64,000 bases of DNA. It comes from Thermoactinospora rubra. GTDB lineage: Bacteria > Actinomycetota > Actinomycetes > Streptosporangiales > Streptosporangiaceae. Under the pieces are notes generated by a model. It was not told where the DNA came from, did not search any database, and worked only from the letters and a program-made list of their open reading frames with translations. Shown piece by piece: positions 49,316 through 57,536 of this stretch. The translations under genes were made by a program, and so were the position numbers. Position 1 is the first letter of the stretch, and the number at the start of each line of letters is the position of its first letter. Where the stretch lies: positions 186,001 to 250,000 of the forward strand of contig NZ_MSZZ01000010.1 in assembly GCF_002093975.1 (NCBI RefSeq), written 5' to 3'.

Positions 49316-50812
49316 GTGGGGCGCAGAACGGAACCGGTGAGCGCGGGAGGAGTCCTGGGCTGGACCCTCCTGTCGGTGGTGGCCCCCGGAGCCGCCCATC
49401 TTCGCGCCGGCTGGCGCCGGACCGGCCTCGCCCTGCTGATCTGCTACGCCGTCGGCGTGTTAGCGCTGCTCGCGCTGGTGCTGGCGCAGGGCGTCGACCT
49501 GGCGGGCACGCTGTCGGCCGACAGCACCTGGCTGACCGCCGCCACCGTGGCCGCCGCCCTGCTCGGCGTGGGCTGGTTCGCGCTCGTCGTCCACTCCTTC
49601 ATCGTGCTCAGGCCGGGACGGCTGCCGCAGACCGCGCAGATCGTCACCGGTTCGCTGGCCGGGCTGCTCGCCGTGGTGGTGCTCGTGCCGTTCGCCGTGA
49701 CGACGCAGTCGCTGTGGGTCTCCAACGACACGCTGGGGGAGCTCTTCGGCGCCCCGCCCGAGGACATGGCGCCCATCAAGCGCGAGGACCCGTGGGAGGG
49801 GCGCGAGCGCGTCAACATCCTCCTGCTGGGCGGCGACGCCGACGACCACCGGCCCGGCGTGCGCACCGACAGCATGCACGTGGCCAGCGTGCACGTGAAG
49901 ACCGGCAACACCGTGCTGCTGAGCCTGCCGCGCAACCTCGAGTACGTCCGCTTCCGTCCCGGCACCCCCATGGCCAAGCGCTTCCCCAACGGCTTCAGCC
50001 TGCCGCCCGACGGCCTGGGGGGCCGCAGCGACCTGCTCAACAGCGTCTGGGAGTACTCCGACGCCCACCCGGAGATCTTCGGCGGGCGCAGGAACCAGGG
50101 CCCGGCCGTGCTCATGGACACCATCGGCTACACGCTCGGCCTGGACATCGACTGGTACGTGCTGGTCAACATGTGGGGCTTCGCCCGGCTGATCGACGCC
50201 ATCGGCGGCGTGGTCCTCACCGTCGAGGAGGACGTGATCTTCGGCAAGTACAACGAGGGCCTGGTCAAGGCCGGCACCCGCCGCCTGAAGGGCGCCGACG
50301 CGATGTGGTACGCCCGCTCCCGCACCAACAGCGACGACTTCACCCGCATGCGCCGCCAGCGGTGCGTGATCGGCGCGCTGCTGGAGCAGGCCGACCCGGC
50401 GACGGTGCTGACGCGGTTCACGCAGGTGGCGCGGGCCACCCGGGAGCTGGTCAGGACCGACATCCCGCGGCCCTGGCTGGAGCACCTGGTGCCGCTCGCG
50501 CTGAAGGTCAAGAGCGCCAAGGTCACCAGCGTCCAGTTCGTGCCGCCGCTGATCAAGACCTACGACCCCGACTGGGACAAGATCCGCGCCGTCACGGCCA
50601 AGGCGATCAGGGACTCCGAGGCCCGCACCCCCGTCATGGCGATGGGCACGCCGACACCCGCGCCGTCCGCGTCCCCGTCAGTGTCCCCTTCCGCGTCCCC
50701 TTCCGCGCCCCCGTCGCGGTCGGCGAGCCCCGGGCACAGCCCGACCGGCAGCCCCACCGGCAGCCCTGCGGCGGCCAAGGACCTGTCCGACGGGTGCGGC
50801 AAGCCCTCCTAG
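49316..50812 (+). CDS. LCP (LytR-CpsA-Psr) family glycopolymer ligase
   Basis: A 498-residue membrane protein. The N-terminal half has three or four transmembrane helices, more than the single helix of classical LCP proteins. The extracellular LCP domain (about 165-400) contains the conserved RTDSMHVASV, LSLPRNL and YARSRTNSDDFTRMRRQ blocks, whose Asp and Arg residues bind the polyprenyl pyrophosphate substrate. A Ser/Pro-rich tail ends the protein. LCP enzymes transfer glycopolymers to peptidoglycan. GTG start after CAGGGG. The gene stands alone. Confidence 0.88.
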   Translation: MGRRTEPVSAGGVLGWTLLSVVAPGAAHLRAGWRRTGLALLICYAVGVLALLALVLAQGVDLAGTLSADSTWLTAATVAAALLGVGWFALVVHSFIVLRPGRLPQTAQIVTGSLAGLLAVVVLVPFAVTTQSLWVSNDTLGELFGAPPEDMAPIKREDPWEGRERVNILLLGGDADDHRPGVRTDSMHVASVHVKTGNTVLLSLPRNLEYVRFRPGTPMAKRFPNGFSLPPDGLGGRSDLLNSVWEYSDAHPEIFGGRRNQGPAVLMDTIGYTLGLDIDWYVLVNMWGFARLIDAIGGVVLTVEEDVIFGKYNEGLVKAGTRRLKGADAMWYARSRTNSDDFTRMRRQRCVIGALLEQADPATVLTRFTQVARATRELVRTDIPRPWLEHLVPLALKVKSAKVTSVQFVPPLIKTYDPDWDKIRAVTAKAIRDSEARTPVMAMGTPTPAPSASPSVSPSASPSAPPSRSASPGHSPTGSPTGSPAAAKDLSDGCGKPS

Positions 50813-50825
50813 GCCCGCGCCCGTC

Positions 50826-51815
50826 TCAGACGCGGATCGACTCCTTGGCCAGGCGCCGCACCCTCGACTCGTCGATGTCGTGGCCCAGCCCCGGCTGGGT
50901 GTACGGCACGGCCACCACACCGCCGGTGGCGCCGACCGCGGGCGTGACGATCTGGGCGTGGCGGGGCGGCTGGGTGACGTCGCACGGCAGCGTGCAGCCG
51001 GGCAGGCTCGCCACCGCCACTGCCGCCGCCCTGGCCAGGCCGGTCCCCCGGCCCCCGGCACACACGATGTCCCACCCGGCCGCCCGCACCCGGTCGTGCG
51101 CCCGGCGCGCGTCGCTGAGGGAGGAGAAGGCGGCCGGGCGCAGGCGCAGCGCCCGGGCGGCGCGCAGGGTGAGGTAGTCGTCCAGCGCGGCCGTGGAGTG
51201 CACCTCGACGGCGACGGCCGCGGCCACCTGGTCCTGCAGCGAGGCGTGGGCGCGCACGTCGGCGACGTCGAAGGGCCGCTCGATCACCTCGACCCCGTAG
51301 GCGTCGAGGGCGACGAGCTGCGTCTCGGAGGCGTAGGCGCCGCCGCCGTCCACGGCCAGCGTCAGCGCCGGGAACGCCTGCCGTACGGCACGCACGGGCT
51401 CGACGTCCCAGCCGGGCCGGATGTCGAGCGTCACGTGGGTGTAGCCGCCGCACACCACCTGGTTGACGCGGGAGACGAGGCTGTCGGGCGAGACGTCGGG
51501 GCCCAGCCGTACCGTGGCCACCAGAGAGGTACGGCTCCCGCCGAGCGCGTGGGCCAGGGGCACGCCGCGCATCCGGGTCCACAGGTCCCAGCAGGCCATG
51601 TCCACCGCCCCGTGGCCGGTCGGCACGGAGTCGGGGTGCTCCCAGTCCATGCCGACGAGGCGCTTGGCGGGCTCCAGCGGGGCCTCCGGCGGGTCGACCA
51701 GCTCTCCCCAGCCCGTCATCCCCCCGTGGTCGGTGAGCTTCACGAGCAGGCTCTCCACGCGCCTGCCGTACGGCAGGACGACGCGGAAGACCTCCAGCTC
51801 ACGCACTCGCGGCAT
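50826..51815 (-). CDS. OSBS/NSAR-like enolase-superfamily protein with lost catalytic lysines
   Basis: A 329-residue member related to o-succinylbenzoate synthase/N-acylamino acid racemase, recognisable by IRPGWDVEPVRAVRQAF and the C-terminal GTGLARAAAVAVASLPGCTLPCD. The metal-ligand positions are largely kept (D156, E179, E204 in place of Asp). The KxK acid/base motif, however, reads T129-L-D131, and the second catalytic Lys is R226. Racemase or synthase chemistry of the usual kind is therefore unlikely. It lies between the LCP gene and a TetR regulator without obvious operon partners. It could be a binding protein, a different enzyme, or a decaying copy; the frame is intact. Confidence 0.8.
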   Translation of the reverse strand: MPRVRELEVFRVVLPYGRRVESLLVKLTDHGGMTGWGELVDPPEAPLEPAKRLVGMDWEHPDSVPTGHGAVDMACWDLWTRMRGVPLAHALGGSRTSLVATVRLGPDVSPDSLVSRVNQVVCGGYTHVTLDIRPGWDVEPVRAVRQAFPALTLAVDGGGAYASETQLVALDAYGVEVIERPFDVADVRAHASLQDQVAAAVAVEVHSTAALDDYLTLRAARALRLRPAAFSSLSDARRAHDRVRAAGWDIVCAGGRGTGLARAAAVAVASLPGCTLPCDVTQPPRHAQIVTPAVGATGGVVAVPYTQPGLGHDIDESRVRRLAKESIRV

Positions 51816-51895
51816 GTGTCCCCCTATGTGACCGGTTCCTCCCCAGGGTACGGCGTGCCGGGACGAACCCCCAGCGCGCGCACCCGCCGCCCCCT

Positions 51896-52633
51896 TCAGC
51901 GGGAGGGCCGCAGCCGCGCCTCGATCCCCGCGATGATCAGGTCGAGCCCGAAGTCGAACCGCTCCTCGTCACCGCCCTCGAGCAGATCGTCGACGTGTGC
52001 CGCGATCGTCGGGAAACGGTCGGGCGGCAGCTGCCGCAGATACGTCTCCACCTGCCCGAAGTACTCCCGCAGGTACTCCTCCACCGACCACCCGCTCGCC
52101 CGCTGCCGGGCGAAGTGCAGGGACCCCTCGAAGGTGTCGCCCGCGATGTAGAGGGACAGCCGGTCCATCGCCAGGGACGCCGCCTTGGGCGTCAGACCCG
52201 CCTCGATGAGGAGCTTGAACATGTACTCCGCCAGGCGGAGCGAGTTGGGCCCCGTGGGGACGTTCGCCAGCGCCGCCCGGGCGATGTCGGCGTGGGCGGT
52301 CAGCACCCGGCGCGACTCCCAGGCCAGGGCGCGCAGCCGGTCCTGCCAGGGCGCGCCGGCGTCCTCGGGCAGCCGGACCTCCTCGATCACCTTTTCGTAG
52401 ATGAGCTCGATCAGCTCTTCCTTGTTCGCCACGTGCGCGTACAGCGACGCCGGGCCGGTGTCGAGCTCCTGGGCCACCCGCCGCATGGTCAGCGCGTCCA
52501 GGCCCTCCTCGTCGAGGATCCGCAGCCCGGTCTCGATGATGAGCTCCTGGCTGAGCTGGCGCCGCGGAGCCGCCGGCTTGCGGGGCTTGCGCCACGGCGG
52601 CGCCGGCACGCCCGCCGCCTCACTTCTCTCCAT
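51896..52633 (-). CDS. TetR-family regulator of the adjacent exporter
   Basis: A 245-residue repressor with an N-terminal helix-turn-helix (about 30-75: LSQELIIETGLRILDEEGLDALTMRRVAQELDTGPASLYAHV region) and a TetR_C-like ligand domain. It is divergent from a DHA2 exporter, the classical layout for drug-induced efflux. The start at ATG 52633 is supported by TACAGT 6 bases upstream (leaderless -10). A longer frame to 52741 would run through the operators and is rejected. Three copies of a CGAACA..GTTCG motif lie in the intergenic region. Confidence 0.9.
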   Translation of the reverse strand: MERSEAAGVPAPPWRKPRKPAAPRRQLSQELIIETGLRILDEEGLDALTMRRVAQELDTGPASLYAHVANKEELIELIYEKVIEEVRLPEDAGAPWQDRLRALAWESRRVLTAHADIARAALANVPTGPNSLRLAEYMFKLLIEAGLTPKAASLAMDRLSLYIAGDTFEGSLHFARQRASGWSVEEYLREYFGQVETYLRQLPPDRFPTIAAHVDDLLEGGDEERFDFGLDLIIAGIEARLRPSR

Positions 52634-52634
52634 G

Positions 52635-52700
52635 CGAACACTGTACTTGACACGAACAGCGTTCGCTAATAAAACGGTGTTCGCTAACGAACACTGTTCG
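52635..52700. promoter_or_regulatory. Three CGAACA-GTTCG operators in the tetR/MFS intergenic region
   Basis: Sites are CGAACACTGTACT (52635, degenerate), CGAACAGCGTTCG (52653) and CGAACACTGTTCG (52688). A half site at 52677 pairs with the third. The first overlaps the tetR -10 box TACAGT. The second fills the spacer behind the exporter -35 box TTGACA (52647-52652). The third lies between that promoter and the exporter's AAGGAG. Confidence 0.8.
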
Positions 52701-52713
52701 CCGAAGGAGTCCC

Positions 52714-54156
52714 ATGACTGCCGTGTCGCACTCCGCGCCACCGGCCGCCCAGCCGTACAGGTGGCGCTGGGCCGCCCTGTTCGTCATCCTCGCCGGAGAG
52801 GTCATGGACCTCCTCGACGCCCTCATCACCCAGATCGCCGGGCCCTCGATCATGAAGGACCTCGGCGGCTCGGCCGGCATGCTCCAGTGGCTCGTGGCCG
52901 GCTACACGCTCGCCATGGCCGTCGGGCTGATCACCGGCGGCCGCCTCGGCGACCTGTACGGCCGCAAGCGCATGTTCGTCATCGGCGCGGCCGGCTTCAC
53001 CCTGGCCTCGCTGATGTGCGGCCTGGCCGTCAGCCCCGAGATGCTGATCGCCGCCCGCGTGCTGCAGGGCCTGTTCGGCGCGCTGATGCTGCCCCAGGGC
53101 CTGGGGCTGATCAAGGACATCTTCCCGCCCGAGGAGATCGGCAAGGCGTTCGGCGCCTTCGGCCCCGTGATGACCATCTCCTCCGTCGGCGGCCCGGTGC
53201 TGGCCGGCTGGCTGGTCCAGGCCGACCTGTTCGGTCTCGGCTGGCGCATGATCTTCCTGATCAACCTGCCGATCGGCCTGGCCGCCGTCCTGGCGGCGAT
53301 CAAGCTGCTGCCCGACAACCGCGCCTCCGACGCCACCCGGCTCGACGTGGCCGGCATGCTGCTGGTCTCCGCCGCCGCGTTCCTGCTGATCTTCCCGCTC
53401 ATCCAGGGCCGCGAGCAGGACTGGCCGGCCTGGGCGTTCGTCTCGATGGCCGCCTCGATCGTCATGTTCGCGCTCTTCGGCCGCTACGAGTCCCGCCGCG
53501 CCGCCGCCGGGCGCGACCCGCTGGTGACGCCCAGCCTGTTCCGCAAGCGCGCCTTCACCAGCGGCCTGGTCGCCGGGCTCGCCTTCTTCACCGGCATGAT
53601 CGGCCTGTCGCTGGTCTTCATGCTCTACATGCAGGAAGGGCTCGGCTTCAGCCCGCTGAAGGCCGGCCTGACCAGCCTGCCCCAGGCGATCGGCGGCGTG
53701 GCGGGCTTCGGCCTGGCCATGGCCGTCCAGGAGAAGCTGGGCCGCGGCCTGCTGCAGATCGGCACCGGCGTCATGGCGGCCGGCGCGGTCGTGCTCGGCC
53801 TGACCGTCCACCTCGCCGGGCTCGACGTCGGCCCCTGGCAGCTCGCCCCCGGCCTGGCCCTGGTGGGCATCGGCATGGGCCTGACCATGGCGCCGTTCTT
53901 CGACATCATCCTGGCCGGGGTGGACGAGAACGAGTCGGGCTCGGCCTCCGGCACGCTGACCGCCGTCCAGCAGCTCGGCAGCGCCCTGGGCGCCGCCGTC
54001 CTGCTCACCGTGCTGTTCAACCTGCTGAAGGCGCGGTGGAGCTTCGGCGACGCCCTGCTGGCGGTGATCGGCGTGGAGATCGCGCTGCTGGGCGTGACCT
54101 TCCTGCTGAGCTTCCTGCTGCCCCGCAAGGCCCGCCCGGAGGCCTCAGCGCACTGA
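52714..54156 (+). CDS. MFS multidrug exporter, DHA2 (EmrB/QacA) type
   Basis: A 480-residue, 14-helix proton-dependent exporter. Motif A appears as GGRLGDLYGRKRM and the motif C region as GPVMTISSVGGPVLAGW. The first helix has EVMDLLDALITQIAGPSI, the D1-type motif of DHA2. AAGGAG precedes the ATG. It is controlled by the divergent TetR gene through the CGAACA..GTTCG sites. Substrates are unknown. Only 7 bases separate its stop from the convergent VWA gene. Confidence 0.9.
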   Translation: MTAVSHSAPPAAQPYRWRWAALFVILAGEVMDLLDALITQIAGPSIMKDLGGSAGMLQWLVAGYTLAMAVGLITGGRLGDLYGRKRMFVIGAAGFTLASLMCGLAVSPEMLIAARVLQGLFGALMLPQGLGLIKDIFPPEEIGKAFGAFGPVMTISSVGGPVLAGWLVQADLFGLGWRMIFLINLPIGLAAVLAAIKLLPDNRASDATRLDVAGMLLVSAAAFLLIFPLIQGREQDWPAWAFVSMAASIVMFALFGRYESRRAAAGRDPLVTPSLFRKRAFTSGLVAGLAFFTGMIGLSLVFMLYMQEGLGFSPLKAGLTSLPQAIGGVAGFGLAMAVQEKLGRGLLQIGTGVMAAGAVVLGLTVHLAGLDVGPWQLAPGLALVGIGMGLTMAPFFDIILAGVDENESGSASGTLTAVQQLGSALGAAVLLTVLFNLLKARWSFGDALLAVIGVEIALLGVTFLLSFLLPRKARPEASAH

Positions 54157-54163
54157 CCTCCGC

Positions 54164-55306
54164 CTACCGTTTCTGCAGTTCCACCCACCGGTTGATGTCG
54201 CGCCGCTCGATGGCGGCCGCCATCAGGTCGGGGAAGGCGTCGGGCGTGCAGGCGAAGGCCGGCACGCCCATCGCCGCCAGCGCCGCCGCGTTGTCGTGGT
54301 CGTAGAAGGGCGCGCCCTCGTCCGACAGCGCGAGCAGCACGATCACCTGCACGCCGGACTGCGTCATCGACGCCACCCGGCGCAGCATCTCCTCCCTGAT
54401 CCCGCCCTCGTACAGGTCGCTGATGAGGATGAAGATCGAGTCGGTGGGGCGGGTGATGAGGCCCTGGCAGTACGCGATGGCCCGGTTGATGTCGGTGCCG
54501 CCGCCCAGCTGGGTGCCGAACAGCAGCTCCACCGGGTCGTGCAGCTGGTCGGTGAGGTCGACCACGGCGGTGTCGAACACCACCAGCGAGGTCTTCAGCG
54601 ACCGCATGGAGGCCAGGACGGCGCCGAACACGCCGGAGTACACCACCGAGGCGGCCATCGACCCGCTCTGGTCGATGCACAGCACGACCTCCCGCTGGAC
54701 CGCCCGCTGCCGCCGGGCGTAGCCGATGAGCCGCTCCGGGACCACCGTGTTGTGGTCAGGCAGGTAGTTCTTCAGGTTCGCCCGGATGGTGCGGTTCCAG
54801 TCGATGTCGGCCACCCGCCGGGGCCGGTGCGTGCGCGCCGACCGGTCCAGCGCCCCGGCGACGGCGGCGCGCGTCTTGTGCTTGAGCCTGCGCTCCAGCT
54901 CCTCCACGACCTTGCGCACCACCGCCCGGGCCGACTCGCGGGCCTGGTCCGGCAGCACGTTGTTGAGCGACAGCAGCGTGCCCACCAGGTGCACGTCGGG
55001 CTCGACCGCCTCCAGCATCTCCGGCTCCAGCAGCAGCCGGGTCAGGTTGAGCCGCTCGATGGCGTCCTTCTGCATCACCTGCACGACCGTCGCCGGGAAG
55101 TAGCCGCGGATGTCGCCCAGCCAGCGGGCCACCCTGGGCGCGGAGGCCCCCAGCCCGCCGCGGCGCTCCTCGCCCTGGCCACCGTCGCCGTAGAGCGCCT
55201 CCAGCGCGCCGTCCATCCGCAGGTCGGCCCCGGCCAGGCCGACCCCGGTGCCGTCGGCCTCCCCGCCGCCCAGCACCAGCCGCCAGCGGCGCAGCCGCTC
55301 ATCCAT
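54164..55306 (-). CDS. VWA domain protein of the SWIM/MoxR operon
   Basis: A 380-residue protein. The N-terminal half is helical (NVLPDQARESARAVVRKVVEELERRLKHKTR). The C-terminal half is a von Willebrand factor A domain with a complete MIDAS: DQSGSM, then Thr in GGGTDINRA and Asp in LISDLYEGG. It is the last gene of the five-gene operon, overlapping the DUF5682 gene by 8 bases. VWA proteins commonly act as adaptors for MoxR ATPases, which fits the AAA gene two positions upstream. The substrate of the complex is unknown. Confidence 0.88.
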   Translation of the reverse strand: MDERLRRWRLVLGGGEADGTGVGLAGADLRMDGALEALYGDGGQGEERRGGLGASAPRVARWLGDIRGYFPATVVQVMQKDAIERLNLTRLLLEPEMLEAVEPDVHLVGTLLSLNNVLPDQARESARAVVRKVVEELERRLKHKTRAAVAGALDRSARTHRPRRVADIDWNRTIRANLKNYLPDHNTVVPERLIGYARRQRAVQREVVLCIDQSGSMAASVVYSGVFGAVLASMRSLKTSLVVFDTAVVDLTDQLHDPVELLFGTQLGGGTDINRAIAYCQGLITRPTDSIFILISDLYEGGIREEMLRRVASMTQSGVQVIVLLALSDEGAPFYDHDNAAALAAMGVPAFACTPDAFPDLMAAAIERRDINRWVELQKR

Positions 55307-57536
55307 CGCCCCTCCCCAGGATGGCCAGCACGGCCCGGACGGCCGGCGCCGCCCTGCCCTCGTCGATCTCGGTCTCCTCGTGGCCGGCCCGCAGCTCGCC
55401 CTTGACCCGCTGCCCGATCGCCCGCCGCTCGGGCGCGGCGAACGTGCCGAAGGTACGGCGCAGCAGCGGCAGCACCTCGGTGAACTGCTCGCCGCCCAAG
55501 CCGGTGAGCCAGCCGTCGACCAGGCCCAGCAGCCGGGGGTCGTGCACCAGCAGCAGGCCGCCGCCGGACAGGAACCCCTCGATCCAGGCCGCCGCCCTGG
55601 CCGGGGGATGGCCGCGCGAGGTCGCCCTGGCCATCCGGGCGTCGGCGTCGTCGAGCTCTCCGGCGTCGAGCAGGATCCTGGTCAGCCTGCCCTCGATGAG
55701 GCCGTGCAGGTCCTGCCGGTCGCAGACGCCGCGCAGCGTCACCAGCCAGCGGCTGGCCGGGCTCGGCTCCTCGGCATCGGGCCCGGGCGAGGCGCCGGGC
55801 TCGGGCGAGGCGCCGGGCTCGGGCGAGGCGCCGGGGCCGAGCAGGGCGACCGCCGCGTGCACGCCGTCGACGTGCTTGAGCAGCGCGGCCGCCGCCTCGT
55901 CGTCGAGCCCGGACACCGCCACGGGCAGCCCCACGCAGATGCGGTCGAGCATCGAGCCGACGATCGCCGCCAGCCCCTCGGCCGGGGTGCCGCGAACGTC
56001 GCCGTAACGCTGGGCCCGCACCATGGCTGGCAGGGCGGCCATGAGGTGCGTGACGTCGGTGTCGAGCGCCGCCTTGGCCGACAGCGCGTCGAGCACGCCC
56101 GGCAGGGCGCCGGGCAGCTCGGCGAGCAGGCACTGCTCCACCAGCCCCGTCAGGTCCGCCAGCGACGCGCCGCCGGCGGCCAGGTCGCGGGCGTGCTGGG
56201 TGGCCGCCGCCACCACCGTCGTGCCCAGCGCCGCCGCCTCGATGAGCCGCAGGTCGAACTCCGGCCGCCAGCCGAGCATCCAGCTCTCCCTGAACGTGCC
56301 GCGCCCCCGCGCCTCCCGCACGGTGCCCCAGTCGACGCCCAGCAGCCGCAGCCGGTGCAGCAGGTGGCTGCGTTCGAGGTCCAGCGGCTTGCGCAGGTCC
56401 AGGTCGAGCTCGCGCTCCAGCGCCTCCGGGCGCAGCCGCAGCCGCCGCTGCTGCTCGCGCAGGTCGCGCTGGAGCGGGACCATGGGCACGCCGTCGCCGA
56501 CGTGCCCCATCCGGTCGCCGACCACCATGCGGCGCTGGATGAGCTCCAGCGGCAGGTCGTCGCCCTCGCACAGCACCGCCCTGGCCGCCTCGGTGACCTC
56601 CCCCAGCCCGGCGAGGGGCCGGCCGCGCAGCAGGGCCAGGCCGTGCGCGAGCCGTACGGCCTCGATGACGTGGGCCGAGGAGACGGCCAGGCCCTCCTCG
56701 CGCAGCACGCCGGCGGCCTGGGCCAGCCAGCGCTCGACCGGGCGGTCGGGGGCGGCGAACAGGTGGTGGTACCAGCCCGGGGAGGTGACGCCCGCGCCGT
56801 AGCCGCTCCAGGAGGCCAGCCGCCCGTACGTCCACGGCACCCAGGTGATCTCCACCTTGACCTTGGGCGCGCCGCGCAGCAGGGCGGTGTCGGCCGAGGC
56901 GGACGGCAGGCCCTGCCAGGACCCGCCCGCGGGCAGCGCGGGCACGTGCCAGGCGCCGCAGACCACCGCGACGGTCTCAAAGCCCTCCTTGACCGCCGCA
57001 CGGACGGTCTTGCGCATGTACGCCTCGCGGCGCGCCTCCCGCTCGTCCGGCTCGTGACCGTCGCGCACCGCCGCCATGGCCTCGGCGATCACCTCGAACG
57101 GGGTGTCGCCGCGGTGCTCGACGACGTCCTCCCACCAGCGCTCGGGGTCGTCGTACCCGGCGGCCTCCGCCAGGCTGGCGATGGGGTCGACGCGCAGCGC
57201 GTCATCGGGCTCCGCGGCCGGCTCGGCCAGCGCGTGCGCCGCGGGCAGGTCGCAGAAGCGGACCGGGACGCCGCGGGCCGCGCCGTACGCGACGGCCTGC
57301 CACTCCGGCGAGAACGCGGCGAACGGCCAGAACGCCGCCCGCGACGGGTCGCCCGGCACGTGGGCCAGCAGCGCCACGGGCGGCTCCAGCTCCGGCAGCG
57401 GCGACACCAGCGCGTCGGCCTCGGGCGGGCCCTCGATGAGGATCACGTCCGGCCGCAGGCGCTCCAGCTCGGCGCGCACGGCCCGCGCCGAGCCCGGCCC
57501 GTGGTGCCGCACCCCCAGCACATGGACGACGCTCAT
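55299..57536 (-). CDS. DUF5682 family protein (Tiki/TraB-like N terminus)
   Basis: A 745-residue protein of a family without assigned function. The N-terminal region (VHVLGVRHHGPGSARAV, PDVILIEGPPEAD, VAVVCGAWHVPAL) resembles the Tiki/TraB/ChaN/EreA superfamily, whose members include metalloproteases and esterases with conserved His/Glu clusters. This link is inference. The remainder is helical. Near residues 565-585 there is an 18-bp repeat-encoded GASPEP segment. ATG 57536 overlaps the MoxR stop (ATGA). It is the fourth gene of the operon. Confidence 0.8.
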   Translation of the reverse strand: MSVVHVLGVRHHGPGSARAVRAELERLRPDVILIEGPPEADALVSPLPELEPPVALLAHVPGDPSRAAFWPFAAFSPEWQAVAYGAARGVPVRFCDLPAAHALAEPAAEPDDALRVDPIASLAEAAGYDDPERWWEDVVEHRGDTPFEVIAEAMAAVRDGHEPDEREARREAYMRKTVRAAVKEGFETVAVVCGAWHVPALPAGGSWQGLPSASADTALLRGAPKVKVEITWVPWTYGRLASWSGYGAGVTSPGWYHHLFAAPDRPVERWLAQAAGVLREEGLAVSSAHVIEAVRLAHGLALLRGRPLAGLGEVTEAARAVLCEGDDLPLELIQRRMVVGDRMGHVGDGVPMVPLQRDLREQQRRLRLRPEALERELDLDLRKPLDLERSHLLHRLRLLGVDWGTVREARGRGTFRESWMLGWRPEFDLRLIEAAALGTTVVAAATQHARDLAAGGASLADLTGLVEQCLLAELPGALPGVLDALSAKAALDTDVTHLMAALPAMVRAQRYGDVRGTPAEGLAAIVGSMLDRICVGLPVAVSGLDDEAAAALLKHVDGVHAAVALLGPGASPEPGASPEPGASPGPDAEEPSPASRWLVTLRGVCDRQDLHGLIEGRLTRILLDAGELDDADARMARATSRGHPPARAAAWIEGFLSGGGLLLVHDPRLLGLVDGWLTGLGGEQFTEVLPLLRRTFGTFAAPERRAIGQRVKGELRAGHEETEIDEGRAAPAVRAVLAILGRGDG
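55785..55838. repeat. 18-bp tandem repeat in the DUF5682 gene
   Basis: Three consecutive copies of GGGCGAGGCGCCGGGCTC (the last imperfect) encode the GASPEP linker repeats. Confidence 0.75.
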
